NCBI RefSeq assembly: GCF_022664535.1
Contig: NZ_JAKUJY010000001.1
Location: 124,001 to 188,000, forward strand
Length of the DNA stretch: 64,000 nt
Direction of reading: 5' to 3'
Source: Sphingobium trunci
Lineage (GTDB): Bacteria; Pseudomonadota; Alphaproteobacteria; Sphingomonadales; Sphingomonadaceae
Shown: positions 46,865-55,740 of the stretch, piece after piece
How the letters are laid out: each line of letters begins with the position of its first letter
Position numbering within the stretch: the stretch's first letter is position 1
The notes under the pieces: model-generated
Seen by the model: only the letters and a program-made list of their open reading frames with translations
Database searches by the model: none
Told to the model about the DNA's origin: nothing
Position numbers and translations under genes: made by a program

Positions 46865-48603
46865 GGCTGCAGAACCTTTCGGGCACGTCCCGGATCGCCG
46901 GATGCGATCAGCAGGCGGGCCAGCATGATGTCGAGACGGCGATCCTTGGGCGTACGCGCGCGCAGCGTTTCGACCATGGCCATCGCGTCGGACGTTCGCC
47001 CGATCCGGGTCAGCAATTCAGCCCGCTCGATCGAGGGCGCCGGCATGGTCGCCAGCAGCCTCTCAAGCCAGGGCTTCGCCGCCGCCTCGCCTCTCCACCT
47101 TGCCTGCGCGTCCGCCATCAGGCGAAGCGCAGCCCGGTCGTCCGGCCGGTCCTGCAGATAGGGCTGCAACTGCCCGACCGTATCCTGCGCATGGCCTTGG
47201 TTCCAGGCGTCCCAGGCCAGGGCCAGCCGATCCGCCGTCAGCCCCTGCCCCGCCGCAAGCCGGGCACGCGCCAGGGCAAGGGCATAATATTCCGCCTTCT
47301 GCACGGGCAGGATCGCGCCGGAGGCCGCCTTCAACTCCGCTGCCGACAGAGGGCGCCCGTCGAGCAGCCGGTCGATCGCCCGCGCGGCAGCGGTGCGGTC
47401 GCGCGCCATATTGGCCAGCATTATGCGCCGGACCAGCATGGCGCTGCTATCCGCGGTGGGCAGCCCTTCAAGAAAGGCGAGCGCCCTGCCTGGCTGTTCG
47501 CGTTCGACATAGGGGGGAATCCAGCCCGGATCGGCCAGGGCGCGCGACCGCAGCCAGGCCAGATCGGCTTCGGCCGGGCGCGGCCCCATCAGGTACAGCA
47601 GCCGGGCGGACGCCTGGTCATTGCCGCCCTGCCGTTCGGCCTGTTGCCGCAGCACGGCAATGGCATCGCTGCGGAATCCCTGTTCCAGCAGATGCTGGGC
47701 GATGGCGGCGCGGTCGGCACCCCTCGCCGAAGCCTGTTCCAGCAGCCATTGCCGGATCGCCTGCCGGTCGCCCGATGCCATCAGGATGCTTTCGCGCGCG
47801 GCTTCGCGTCCCGTCGGCAACAGCGCCGTATAATGCAGCGCCGATCCCATATCCCCCGACCGTTGCGCCAACGTCATGGCAAGCCAGGGATTGTCCCCCC
47901 GCCAGCTGGGCGTTCCCGCCCTGTCGATGCGGGGAATCAGCTCATACCGTCTGGCATTGTTCGCCCAATTCGCCAGATCCAGCGCCTGCGCCCTGGTGAG
48001 CGCGGGAATCGCATGATGTTCCGCCGCCATGATCAGCATATCGGGCTGACCCAGCGCATAGGCCGCCTCGGTCACATCCTTTGGCGGGGCGCTGCCGGGC
48101 GTCAGAGCAGCGGCACGCAGCAGGTCGGCCGCACCCTGGAGATCACCGGTCTGACGGCGCAGATCGAAACGCAGGCGCCAGTGGACGGGGTCCGCATAGT
48201 CGGGGCGGCTTTCCAGAAAGGCCATCGCCACATCCGGCCGCCCGCCCGCCAATATGTCATAGGCGATCCGGCCGGTCATATCCTTGACGCCGCCCTTCGC
48301 CAAAGCGTCCGCCATGGCGGAGAGGCTGGAGGCGCTTGCCGTCGCGGTGGATGCAGCCAGCAACCGCTGAAGGTCGGGGACGGACACATGCCTGCCGTGC
48401 GAAAAGCGCTGCATCAGCATCGTGGTGCTGGGCGGCGGCAGCGGCACGGCCGCAGGCGGCGGCGAAAAGGTGCCTCGCCTGATCGCATCGGCGATCTGCC
48501 CGGAATTGGGCATCAGCAAAGCCGTGGTGGCGAGCAAAAGCCCTCCCCCGGCTATCGGCCCTACCAACGAGATGCTGGGGCTGCGCAGAGTTGCGATATT
48601 CAT
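46861..48603 (-). CDS. pelB: PelB N-terminal half: membrane-anchored TPR protein
   Basis: 580 residues with one TM anchor (about 12-32, SLVGPIAGGGLLLATTALLM), a proline-rich linker, then degenerate TPR helices along the whole periplasmic part (for example ADPVHWRLRFDLRRQTGDLQ, AAKPWLERLLATMPAPSIER). In P. aeruginosa this scaffold, which binds PelA, and the porin barrel form a single chain of about 1200 residues. Here the chain is divided, and this half ends cleanly at a stop that overlaps the barrel gene (ATGA). The split is therefore genuine gene structure, not obviously a frameshift. Confidence 0.78.
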   Translation of the reverse strand: MNIATLRSPSISLVGPIAGGGLLLATTALLMPNSGQIADAIRRGTFSPPPAAVPLPPPSTTMLMQRFSHGRHVSVPDLQRLLAASTATASASSLSAMADALAKGGVKDMTGRIAYDILAGGRPDVAMAFLESRPDYADPVHWRLRFDLRRQTGDLQGAADLLRAAALTPGSAPPKDVTEAAYALGQPDMLIMAAEHHAIPALTRAQALDLANWANNARRYELIPRIDRAGTPSWRGDNPWLAMTLAQRSGDMGSALHYTALLPTGREAARESILMASGDRQAIRQWLLEQASARGADRAAIAQHLLEQGFRSDAIAVLRQQAERQGGNDQASARLLYLMGPRPAEADLAWLRSRALADPGWIPPYVEREQPGRALAFLEGLPTADSSAMLVRRIMLANMARDRTAAARAIDRLLDGRPLSAAELKAASGAILPVQKAEYYALALARARLAAGQGLTADRLALAWDAWNQGHAQDTVGQLQPYLQDRPDDRAALRLMADAQARWRGEAAAKPWLERLLATMPAPSIERAELLTRIGRTSDAMAMVETLRARTPKDRRLDIMLARLLIASGDPGRARKVLQP

Positions 48604-49463
48604 GAGCTGGGCTCCGGTATGAGCCGGTCGAGGGCCAGGGTGGACACATAGGGCTGGAACCCGGCGGCACGCTCCCGCTCATAGAGGCTGGCGACGGTCG
48701 TCTTGTCCTGCGGGTCCCAATAATCCAGCGTGGCCAGACCCAGGCGGGGATTGGCCTGCTTCGCCGCCAGCAACCGGCCGGCCTGCCATGCCCAATCCTC
48801 TGCCGAGGTCATTTCATAGCGCCGCTCGGCAAAGTTCCAGCGCGACGCCATGGCTTCGGCCAGCACCAGATCGATCTGCGTCGCGACCAGCGGCAGCAAT
48901 GCATAGCCGCGGTTCATCATGATCGTGATGGCGGGATATCTTTTCCGGATGGCCTCGACCAGCCGTGCCGCCCCCGCCACCATGCCCCTGTTCCGCTCCG
49001 GATCCTTGCGCTCCATCGCCTCGGCATTGTCGAGCGTGTCCATGAAAATGCCGTCATAGCCCTTCTGCAATATCGCGGGGACGAGCCGGTCGAGTACCAG
49101 CTTCGTCCAAGCCGGGTCGCGCATGTCGACCAGTCGCGCATCGGGCCAGTTGGGGTTGGCCTGGCGCAGCGCACCCGCCCTTTCGAGTTCGTCGAAAAAA
49201 GGCCGATGGGAATGCACTTCGCCCAGGCTGATATAGGCCAATATCCGGCTGTTCGGGCCTCTCAGCGGTTGAATGGCGCGCGGGAAGTCGGGCTCCAGCA
49301 CCAGCAGGCCGAAGTTGCGGGCCAATGCGGGATCGGTGGCGCCGCCATAATCGACGGCCCAGGCTGCCGGCCTGCTGGCTTCCGGCAGGGCGCGGGCGGA
49401 CAGGCCGAACACCATCAGCGAAAGGGCGAAAAGATCGCGGCGGCGGAAAGCAGCGAAGCTCAT
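48600..49463 (-). CDS. PelA-type glycoside hydrolase domain as separate exported protein
   Basis: 287 residues matching the N-terminal hydrolase domain of PelA (GH114/GH166-like, endo-alpha-1,4-polygalactosaminidase). Visible core: AWAVDYGG, LLVLEPDF, ILAYISLGEV, GYDGIFMDTLDN (Asp142, Asp145) and DLVLAEAM (Glu203, likely catalytic). The N-terminus AFRRRDLFALSLMVFGLSARA is an export signal with an RRxxF pattern, so Tat export is possible. PelA in Pseudomonas carries this domain plus a deacetylase; here the deacetylase is in the RTX protein two genes upstream. Coupled to pelG and pelB by ATGA overlaps. Confidence 0.85.
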   Translation of the reverse strand: MSFAAFRRRDLFALSLMVFGLSARALPEASRPAAWAVDYGGATDPALARNFGLLVLEPDFPRAIQPLRGPNSRILAYISLGEVHSHRPFFDELERAGALRQANPNWPDARLVDMRDPAWTKLVLDRLVPAILQKGYDGIFMDTLDNAEAMERKDPERNRGMVAGAARLVEAIRKRYPAITIMMNRGYALLPLVATQIDLVLAEAMASRWNFAERRYEMTSAEDWAWQAGRLLAAKQANPRLGLATLDYWDPQDKTTVASLYERERAAGFQPYVSTLALDRLIPEPSS

Positions 49464-50857
49464 GGCCAGAACCTCGCATTGCCCACGACCGAAGGATTGT
49501 TGCCGACGAAGAGCAGATAGGTCAGCTTGCCCGTCGCCTGGGCGACCAGCGCCACGGCCAGCGAGGCGGCCGTGACGGCACCGGCCAGATAGCCGAACCC
49601 AAAGCCCGCAAAGCCATTGTCGCGCAGCAGGAGCGTACCGATGGCGCTGGCGATCAGGAAACTGCCCCAGACCGCGACGATCCGGCCCGCCAGGTCATAA
49701 TAGGACAGGATGATGCTCATCTGGATCGCGACCAGGTGGAACACCACGCCCACGGCCGTCAGGCGAAAACCGAATATGCCGCGCGCGTTGAGGTCCAGAA
49801 GACGGACGATCTCCGGCGCCAGGACCCAGCAGAAGCAGGCCAGTATTGCCTGCTCTACCATCAGCAGCCGCAGGTCGAGCCGGATCGTCCTCGCCAATTT
49901 GCGCCGGGCCTTTTCGATGCTGCGCAGATTGGCGGTGCCGGTGCAGTGCGACATCAGTTCCGCAAACGCACGGTCGAACCGGGTTTCGGTCGTGACCATG
50001 ATCAGCGTCAGGCCGGGAATCATGGTGAGCAGGCCCAGAAAGCTGGCCTGGTCGTTGATGGGGTTGACGCGCAGCATGCCCATCGCCTGAACGCTGCCCG
50101 GCGCCCACCAGAGTAGCCATTTGTCGATCCAGATCGCCAGCGCGTTGGCGAGCCCGGCTGCCCCCAGCGCCATGACGCCGGGCGTCTTGCCGATCCACCG
50201 CGTCTGCCAGCCGGGCATGGACGGGAAATCCTCCCTTATGGCGGCGATCAGCAGCGTCAGCGTCACCACCAGCCCCGCCGCAATGGCGGCAAGGACGGCG
50301 GCGGGCGCAGTGGGCTGCACCACGCCCAGCGATACCGCAACGATGGCGATGCCCGACAGATAGGCCATGAAAATCGGCCGGTGCCGCCATGTCGCATGCA
50401 GGAAGGGGCTGGCGATCCAGATCTGCGCGAACAGGGTCAATATGGCCGTCGCGAGCAGATAGAGGTCGGGCCGCATGACCGCGGCAAAGCCGAACAGCAT
50501 GTGGCCCGCTATCAGCGACGCGACCGTGGCCCACACCAGCGCCGCCATCAATATCGACGGAACGGCTTCCCGGTCCCCCATATAGAAGCGGTCCGATGCC
50601 ATCCGCGTCGCAATCATCGCCAGCGGCGCCGTCACGACCGTCGACACGCCAAAGGCATAGACCAGGCTGGTCTGTACGATCACATGGTCCGCCGGCACCA
50701 TCACCGACCGGGTCCAGCCCTGCAGCAGGAACACCGCGAACGCCGTCATCAGCCAGGGACCGGAACTGATCACGGCGCCATGAAAGGCGGCATGAGCGAT
50801 CCCCCCCAGGCCGTCTTCCCGGGCGATGCGATCCAGTTTGAAACCGATGCCGGCCAT
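49460..50857 (-). CDS. pelG: PelG, polysaccharide transporter of the MATE/MOP superfamily
   Basis: 465 residues (456 in P. aeruginosa) with about 12 TM helices. The family start GIGFKLDRIAREDGLGGIAHAA is very characteristic of PelG, and GPWLMTAF and NPINDQASFLGLLTMIPG follow. PelG moves the growing Pel chain across the inner membrane together with PelF, PelD and PelE. It begins 17 bases after the RTX deacetylase stop, so both are probably on one transcript. Confidence 0.94.
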   Translation of the reverse strand: MAGIGFKLDRIAREDGLGGIAHAAFHGAVISSGPWLMTAFAVFLLQGWTRSVMVPADHVIVQTSLVYAFGVSTVVTAPLAMIATRMASDRFYMGDREAVPSILMAALVWATVASLIAGHMLFGFAAVMRPDLYLLATAILTLFAQIWIASPFLHATWRHRPIFMAYLSGIAIVAVSLGVVQPTAPAAVLAAIAAGLVVTLTLLIAAIREDFPSMPGWQTRWIGKTPGVMALGAAGLANALAIWIDKWLLWWAPGSVQAMGMLRVNPINDQASFLGLLTMIPGLTLIMVTTETRFDRAFAELMSHCTGTANLRSIEKARRKLARTIRLDLRLLMVEQAILACFCWVLAPEIVRLLDLNARGIFGFRLTAVGVVFHLVAIQMSIILSYYDLAGRIVAVWGSFLIASAIGTLLLRDNGFAGFGFGYLAGAVTAASLAVALVAQATGKLTYLLFVGNNPSVVGNARFWP

Positions 50858-50874
50858 TCCCCCAAGCCTCGATG

Positions 50875-53800
50875 CTACAACAGGAAGTCGCTCGCGGTCA
50901 GATTGTGAACGCCGGCAAGTCTGATCGCGAATTCAACCGTTGCCGGGTTATTGTCCGTATTGCCTTCGATGAATGTGTCGGTGCCGTCGGAATAGACATG
51001 AAGCTGCCCCACGGCGGTGAAGGCCGCGCCGCCAATGAAGCTGAAGGCCTGGTTTCCCGACAGATACGGATTGGAATCGATACCGGACAGGTCGATCCTG
51101 TCGATCCCATCCTGGAAATCCATGATCCGGTCCATGATGATCGGCGTGCTGTTGCCGACCGCATTGTAGATGAACAGATCGGCCCCGGCGCCGCCGGTCA
51201 ATATATCGGCCCCTGCACCTCCCGTGATGCGGTCGTTACCCGCCCCGCCGTCGATGATGTCGTTGCCGCCATTGCCGACCAGGGTGTCGTTGCCGCCATT
51301 GCCGATCAGGGTATCGTTGCCGCCTGCGCCCCTCAGCGTGTCCTCCTCGCCGGTGCCGTTCAGCGTCGATCCGGAACTCAACGCGGTCAACGATACGCCG
51401 GTGACGTTCGTGACCACGATGGTCAGGTTCTGGGAATCCTGCGCGCCCAGGCTGTCGGTCGCCAGCACCTGCACCTGATAACGGTTGTCGAAGTTGGAGT
51501 CGGCAGGCGCCTCGAAATCCGGCGCCGTCTTGAAGGTGAGGACACCCGTCTTCGGATCGATGGAGAATAATGCCCCATCCACCGCCGAGCCCAGCGAATA
51601 GGTGACCGTCTGGCCGATATTGGCGTCCGTGGCGATGACGGTGGTCACGTTCGTGCCGTTTTCCGCCATTCTGATCGTGGCCGACGCGCCGCCGCCATTG
51701 GATATGATGATCGGAGGCGCGTTGGGCGGGGTCACCGTCACCGCGATCGCCTGTTCGTCGAACAGCGCGCCGTCGGATGCGCGCACGATGACGTCATAGA
51801 CATTGTTCGCCCCGGAATCGGTCGGCAGCAGATAATTGGGCGTGTTGATGAAATTGAGCTGGCCCGTGGACGAGTTGATCACGAATTTGGACTGATCCAG
51901 TCCACCCACGATCGAATAGACCAGTGTCGTGTTCGCGTCCGGGTCGATCGCCGTCACCTTCATCACCGGCCGCGTCCCGCTGGAGATGGAAATGGCCGCC
52001 GTGTCGCCGCCACCGCCCGATGTGATCACGGGCGCCGATTCATTGACGTTGGTGACCGTGACGTTGATGGCCTGTTCGTCGAACAGCGCGCCGTCCGACA
52101 CCCGAACTGTCAGGCTGTAGACATTGTTGCCGTTCGCATCGGCCGGCGCCTCGAAATTGGGCGCTGTCAGGAAAGCGAGCGCGCCCGTCGCGGGATCGAT
52201 CGCGAAACTGGCGCGGTCCGGCCCACCCACGATCGAATAGACCAATGTCGTTCCGGCGTCCTGATCCGTCGCCGTTACGGTGGTGACCGCGGTCGTGTTT
52301 TCCGGCACGGAAATCGCTGCCGAAGCCCCGCCGCCGTTGGAGGTGATGACGGGCGCCTCGTTCACATTGGTGACGGCAACGGCCAGCGCCTGTTCGTCGA
52401 ACAGCGTCCCGTCGGAAGCACGGACGATGACGTCATAGACATTGTTCGTGCCATCATCGGCAGGCGCTTCGAAATTCGGCGCGGTCGCGAAGCTCAGAAC
52501 CCCAGTCCCGCTGTTGATCGTGAATTTGGCGGCATCCGCTCCGCCCGAAATGGAATAGGTGATCACTGCGCCGGGATTGACGTCGGTCGCGGCAACGGTC
52601 GTCACCGCCGTGCTGTTTTCCGGGATGGAGAGGGCCGCCGCCGCGCCGCCGCCATTGGATGTGATGACCGGCGGATCCCGATATTCCAGCGTGACATTGT
52701 GCAGGCCGTAGGCGCCCACATCCAGCGTCACTATCTCGCCCACCTGGCTGACGATGGTGGCTCCGCTGACGACAATGCCATGGGTGCCGGGATTGGCGAT
52801 GTCGATGACCACCTTCCCCTCGCCCTGCAATGAGAAGGCCAGGTTATGGCCATCCCCGGTCACGCTCATCAGCACCGCCCGCATGGGCAGGTCGGTGATG
52901 TGAGTCACGTCGTCGGCAGCGGCCCCCAGGTTGATCGTATAGGTTCCCCCGCTCTGGGGCAGGAAGACGCTGTTGCTGTCATAGGCATACCAGCCGGTCA
53001 CATTCTGAATGACCAGCGCCCCCTGGCGATCGACGTCCAGGGCGAGATTGCCGACATTGGCCCCGCTGACGCTGGCCGTGATGCTGTTGCCGACCACGTT
53101 GGTGGTGATGGTCGCATTCTTCACCGCCGTCATCCGCTGGGCCAGATCGTCCAGCGTGACGAATTCCATATTGGCTGCCACGGCATGCTGAAGCCAGGTG
53201 GTGAACATCGAAATATCATAGGGACTGTCCGCCGTCGGACTGCCCGACACGAAATCCGCCGCGCCATAGTCATGCCATGGCCAGACGATCACCGGGGTCT
53301 GGGCGTTGGCGACCAGCTTGTCGAATTCGGCGATCCAGGCGGCCGTGGCCTCCGCCACCGTCTTTTTCTGGAACTCGACCAGGGTGAAGTCGAACGAGGT
53401 GTTCGGCGCGAAATAGATCTTGCTCTGATCGGCAGGCGTCAGATAGCCGAAGGCATTGGGATAGCCCGCACCCTGCGCCGCATATCCCCCGGTCAGATAA
53501 TCCGAAACATATTTCATGATTTCCTGCGAGACGCCCAGCGTCTCGGGGGCTCCCGGCACCGCCGCGCCAGCGATCTGAATGCCGATATTGCTGTTGAGGA
53601 TATTGGTGCTGTCCTGGAATTCGGTCTGGATCTGCTGGGCAGTCAGCAGGTTGGTATTTTCCGGATGCGTCAGGCTGTGCGTGCCGATCTCGTTGCCCAG
53701 GGCCAGCAGCGCCTTGTAATAGGGCAGCGAAACGGACCAGTCCGTGCCGGTGCCGTTGGTGCCGTTCCCGACATTCAGAAAGAAACTGCCGACGAAGTCA

Positions 53801-55152
53801 TAGTCGGCCTTCCACTGCGTCAGGATGGGCAGCAGCTTGTCGTAGATGCCCGGGGTGGAGCCGGGGGGGTTGACGTCCTCCAGCTCCTGGCTCTGGTCCA
53901 TGTCGACGCGCGCTGCGACGATGCCGGCATCCCGCGACAGGTGCAGACCCACCGAAAGGCCCGTGCCATTGGCGGCATAGGAAATGGCGCTCTGCAACAT
54001 GTTCGCGTCGGCCATCACGCCTTCGCTGGAAAAGAGGACATTGTGCGCCGATCCCGTCTGGGTGGCGAGCGCCGCCGCATAGGTCTGGGCGCCGTTGATG
54101 GTTTCAGTCGCGATCGTCTGCCCCGGCTTGCTATAGCCCTGAAAGGCGTTCCAGCCGACATTGGTATAGCTGTTGACCTGCTGGCCATTGGCATAATTGT
54201 CGAGGACCAGACCGTTGGCATCTGTCGCATTCACCGTGACATTGCCGGTGCCGCCGGTGACCCGCGTGGCGTCGAAGAGCAGCTTCATCTGGGCATAGGG
54301 GTCGCCGGGAAGCGGATCGCCTCCCACCGTGCCGCCCTGCACATAGGGCTGGTTGGTCATGAACTCGCCAGCCGCGATCAGGCCGATGCCCAACTGCTTG
54401 CTCGCTATTTCCAGCGTATGGGAAATGGCCTCGACCTGGCTGGCCTGGACATTGCGGAAGGATGGGAAGACGAGCGCATCATATTTGGCCAGCTTGTTGA
54501 GGTCGGTCAGGTCGGATTCAGTCAGTATGTCGAAGGGGATGCCCGCCTGGATCGCCTGCGCCTGAACCGACATGAAAAGCTGGGAATAGGCGGTTTCGCT
54601 GAAATAGGCCTTGGCCGTGGTGTCCGAAAAGACAATGCCGATCCGCATGTCGGGCGCGCGCGTGACGGTGGGGGTGTTGAATATGGTGAAGGGCGCCGAC
54701 AGATAATCGGTCGGCAGGAACCCTGTCTGCAGATCGTTGATGTCGTAGAGCGAATACATGGCCGCGGGATTGCCGACGGCCGACGTCGGCAGGCTGAATT
54801 CCACGACGGTCCGGTCAGGCGACCAGACCGCGTTGAGGCCACTCATGACCAGCGTCTGCCCGGCCATTCCCGTATAGAGATTGACGGTCCCGTCGGCGGC
54901 GAAATTGATATTATATTCCGCGCCGCCCGCATAACCGAATATCTGGTAGCCGGTCGATGCCTTGCCATCCGTATTCAGCCAGACCGTCGTATTCGCGCCG
55001 ATCTGGACCGGAGCCTTCAACGCGAAGATGAAATTGCCGCTGTCGACCGTAGAATAGACCTCGTAGCCCGGATTGCTGTTGTCGTCGATCCGGTCGGTGC
55101 TGAACCAGTCGCTAAGAGAACCATCCAATGTGATGCTGTGGCCGAAGGTCAT
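50875..55152 (-). CDS. RTX-tagged polysaccharide deacetylase (PelA deacetylase module fused to cadherin-like and RTX repeats)
   Basis: 1425 residues, first gene of the pel operon. No Sec signal. Order: beta-sandwich with LDGSLSDWF (about 5-150; CBM9/DOMON-like); alpha/beta domain (168-400; like the middle domain of PelA); NodB-type deacetylase (405-675) with VDMDQ (Asp417, Asp419), HSLTHP (His492, His496) and WPWHD (His627); beta jelly-roll (about 680-825); four cadherin-like repeats (827-1251); about seven GGxGxD RTX nonapeptides (1262-1325); and a serralysin-like export tail ending SDFLL. The modules at 168-825 follow the C-terminal part of PelA. It is probably exported by the neighbouring type I system and folded by calcium outside. 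Confidence 0.85.
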   Translation of the reverse strand: MTFGHSITLDGSLSDWFSTDRIDDNSNPGYEVYSTVDSGNFIFALKAPVQIGANTTVWLNTDGKASTGYQIFGYAGGAEYNINFAADGTVNLYTGMAGQTLVMSGLNAVWSPDRTVVEFSLPTSAVGNPAAMYSLYDINDLQTGFLPTDYLSAPFTIFNTPTVTRAPDMRIGIVFSDTTAKAYFSETAYSQLFMSVQAQAIQAGIPFDILTESDLTDLNKLAKYDALVFPSFRNVQASQVEAISHTLEIASKQLGIGLIAAGEFMTNQPYVQGGTVGGDPLPGDPYAQMKLLFDATRVTGGTGNVTVNATDANGLVLDNYANGQQVNSYTNVGWNAFQGYSKPGQTIATETINGAQTYAAALATQTGSAHNVLFSSEGVMADANMLQSAISYAANGTGLSVGLHLSRDAGIVAARVDMDQSQELEDVNPPGSTPGIYDKLLPILTQWKADYDFVGSFFLNVGNGTNGTGTDWSVSLPYYKALLALGNEIGTHSLTHPENTNLLTAQQIQTEFQDSTNILNSNIGIQIAGAAVPGAPETLGVSQEIMKYVSDYLTGGYAAQGAGYPNAFGYLTPADQSKIYFAPNTSFDFTLVEFQKKTVAEATAAWIAEFDKLVANAQTPVIVWPWHDYGAADFVSGSPTADSPYDISMFTTWLQHAVAANMEFVTLDDLAQRMTAVKNATITTNVVGNSITASVSGANVGNLALDVDRQGALVIQNVTGWYAYDSNSVFLPQSGGTYTINLGAAADDVTHITDLPMRAVLMSVTGDGHNLAFSLQGEGKVVIDIANPGTHGIVVSGATIVSQVGEIVTLDVGAYGLHNVTLEYRDPPVITSNGGGAAAALSIPENSTAVTTVAATDVNPGAVITYSISGGADAAKFTINSGTGVLSFATAPNFEAPADDGTNNVYDVIVRASDGTLFDEQALAVAVTNVNEAPVITSNGGGASAAISVPENTTAVTTVTATDQDAGTTLVYSIVGGPDRASFAIDPATGALAFLTAPNFEAPADANGNNVYSLTVRVSDGALFDEQAINVTVTNVNESAPVITSGGGGDTAAISISSGTRPVMKVTAIDPDANTTLVYSIVGGLDQSKFVINSSTGQLNFINTPNYLLPTDSGANNVYDVIVRASDGALFDEQAIAVTVTPPNAPPIIISNGGGASATIRMAENGTNVTTVIATDANIGQTVTYSLGSAVDGALFSIDPKTGVLTFKTAPDFEAPADSNFDNRYQVQVLATDSLGAQDSQNLTIVVTNVTGVSLTALSSGSTLNGTGEEDTLRGAGGNDTLIGNGGNDTLVGNGGNDIIDGGAGNDRITGGAGADILTGGAGADLFIYNAVGNSTPIIMDRIMDFQDGIDRIDLSGIDSNPYLSGNQAFSFIGGAAFTAVGQLHVYSDGTDTFIEGNTDNNPATVEFAIRLAGVHNLTASDFLL
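51163..51369 (-). repeat. RTX calcium-binding nonapeptide repeats
   Basis: This stretch encodes GAGGNDTLI, GNGGNDTLV, GNGGNDIID, GGAGNDRIT, GGAGADILT and GGAGADLFI in tandem, all GGxGxDxUx. They form a calcium beta-roll after secretion and mark type I substrates. Confidence 0.95.
51400..52674 (-). repeat. Four cadherin-like repeats of about 106 residues
   Basis: Each unit runs from PVITSNGGG through PENSTAVTTVAATD, TYSI.GG.D...F.I, the TAPNFEAPAD hinge, and VYDVIVRASDG.LFDEQA. to the linker TNVNE. Units start at residues 827, 933, 1040 and 1146. The third has lost the PEN motif (it reads SSGTRPV), and the fourth is the most diverged. Confidence 0.9.
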
Positions 55153-55740
55153 GGCAAAACCCCAAACTTATGAACCTCGAAAGATTCATTTCATAAGTTT
55201 GCGACCGGATATTATATTATCATCAAGAAGAAATTCGATATCACAAAATACATCACCGAAACGATGACGAAGCCCATTCGATCTTCTGCAATATCGATCG
55301 GATATACCGCTCCAGCGTTCAGGCGAAGCCTGTCCGTCAGGGAATATTCCCCAAACTCCACTGCGCTGATGCAAACAGGGTAAGACGCTATTTCAGCCCA
55401 TTTATACCCATGGTCCCGGAACTTACGGCCAGGATCGCTGGATATAGTCACACCGCGCACATTTGGTGGGGCGACTCGGTTTTTTGAAGTTTTTACCCAT
55501 GGTTAATGTGCTTTCAACCATCATGCCCTGTCAACTTCAATGAAGACCGGCAGAGAATATTTTTTGCATCAATTGGTTCAATTCACAAGAAAATAGGAAT
55601 ATTATCGAACGATTTACATCATTATTTATATAACTATTGCTATATCCTTATTCGGTTCGTTCAAGGGTATAAGCTGGAATCTGCTGCTTCTGTCGTTCAG
55701 AACTGCGCCACGATCACCCTATAGTATCGAAAGCACGGAT
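55153..55740. promoter_or_regulatory. AT-rich divergent control region between pel operon and GH114 gene
   Basis: 588 bases without a convincing gene, much richer in A/T than all flanking genes. It must hold the promoters of the minus-strand pel operon and the plus-strand GH114 gene. Notable elements: the 12-bp inverted repeat at its left end; an ATAATATAAT tract (about 55211-55222) that could serve as a minus-strand -10; and AATTG-GTT-CAATT (55571-55583). A 72-codon frame (55506-55724) has no ribosome site or protein features and was not called. Confidence 0.55.
55164..55201. promoter_or_regulatory. Perfect 12-bp inverted repeat just upstream of the pel operon start
   Basis: CAAACTTATGAA (55163-55174) is mirrored by TTCATAAGTTTG (55190-55201) with a 15-base loop. 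Its near arm is about 10 bases from the start codon of the RTX deacetylase. It can be a protein operator or an mRNA hairpin next to a weak ribosome site (GGGG). Confidence 0.6.

Noticed and set aside
51163-52674. Repetitive DNA that might be taken for a CRISPR or VNTR array
   Set aside because: The repeats are in frame and encode RTX nonapeptides and cadherin-like domains; spacing and divergence do not fit CRISPR.
52846-55173. Long plus-strand open frame (775 codons) opposite the RTX deacetylase
   Set aside because: It is an antisense shadow of a high-GC gene: arginine/histidine/glycine-rich, with no domain. The minus-strand frame has clear domains.
55506-55724. 72-codon plus-strand frame in the pel/GH114 control region
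   Set aside because: No ribosome site, biased AT-rich composition, and it sits where promoters are expected.
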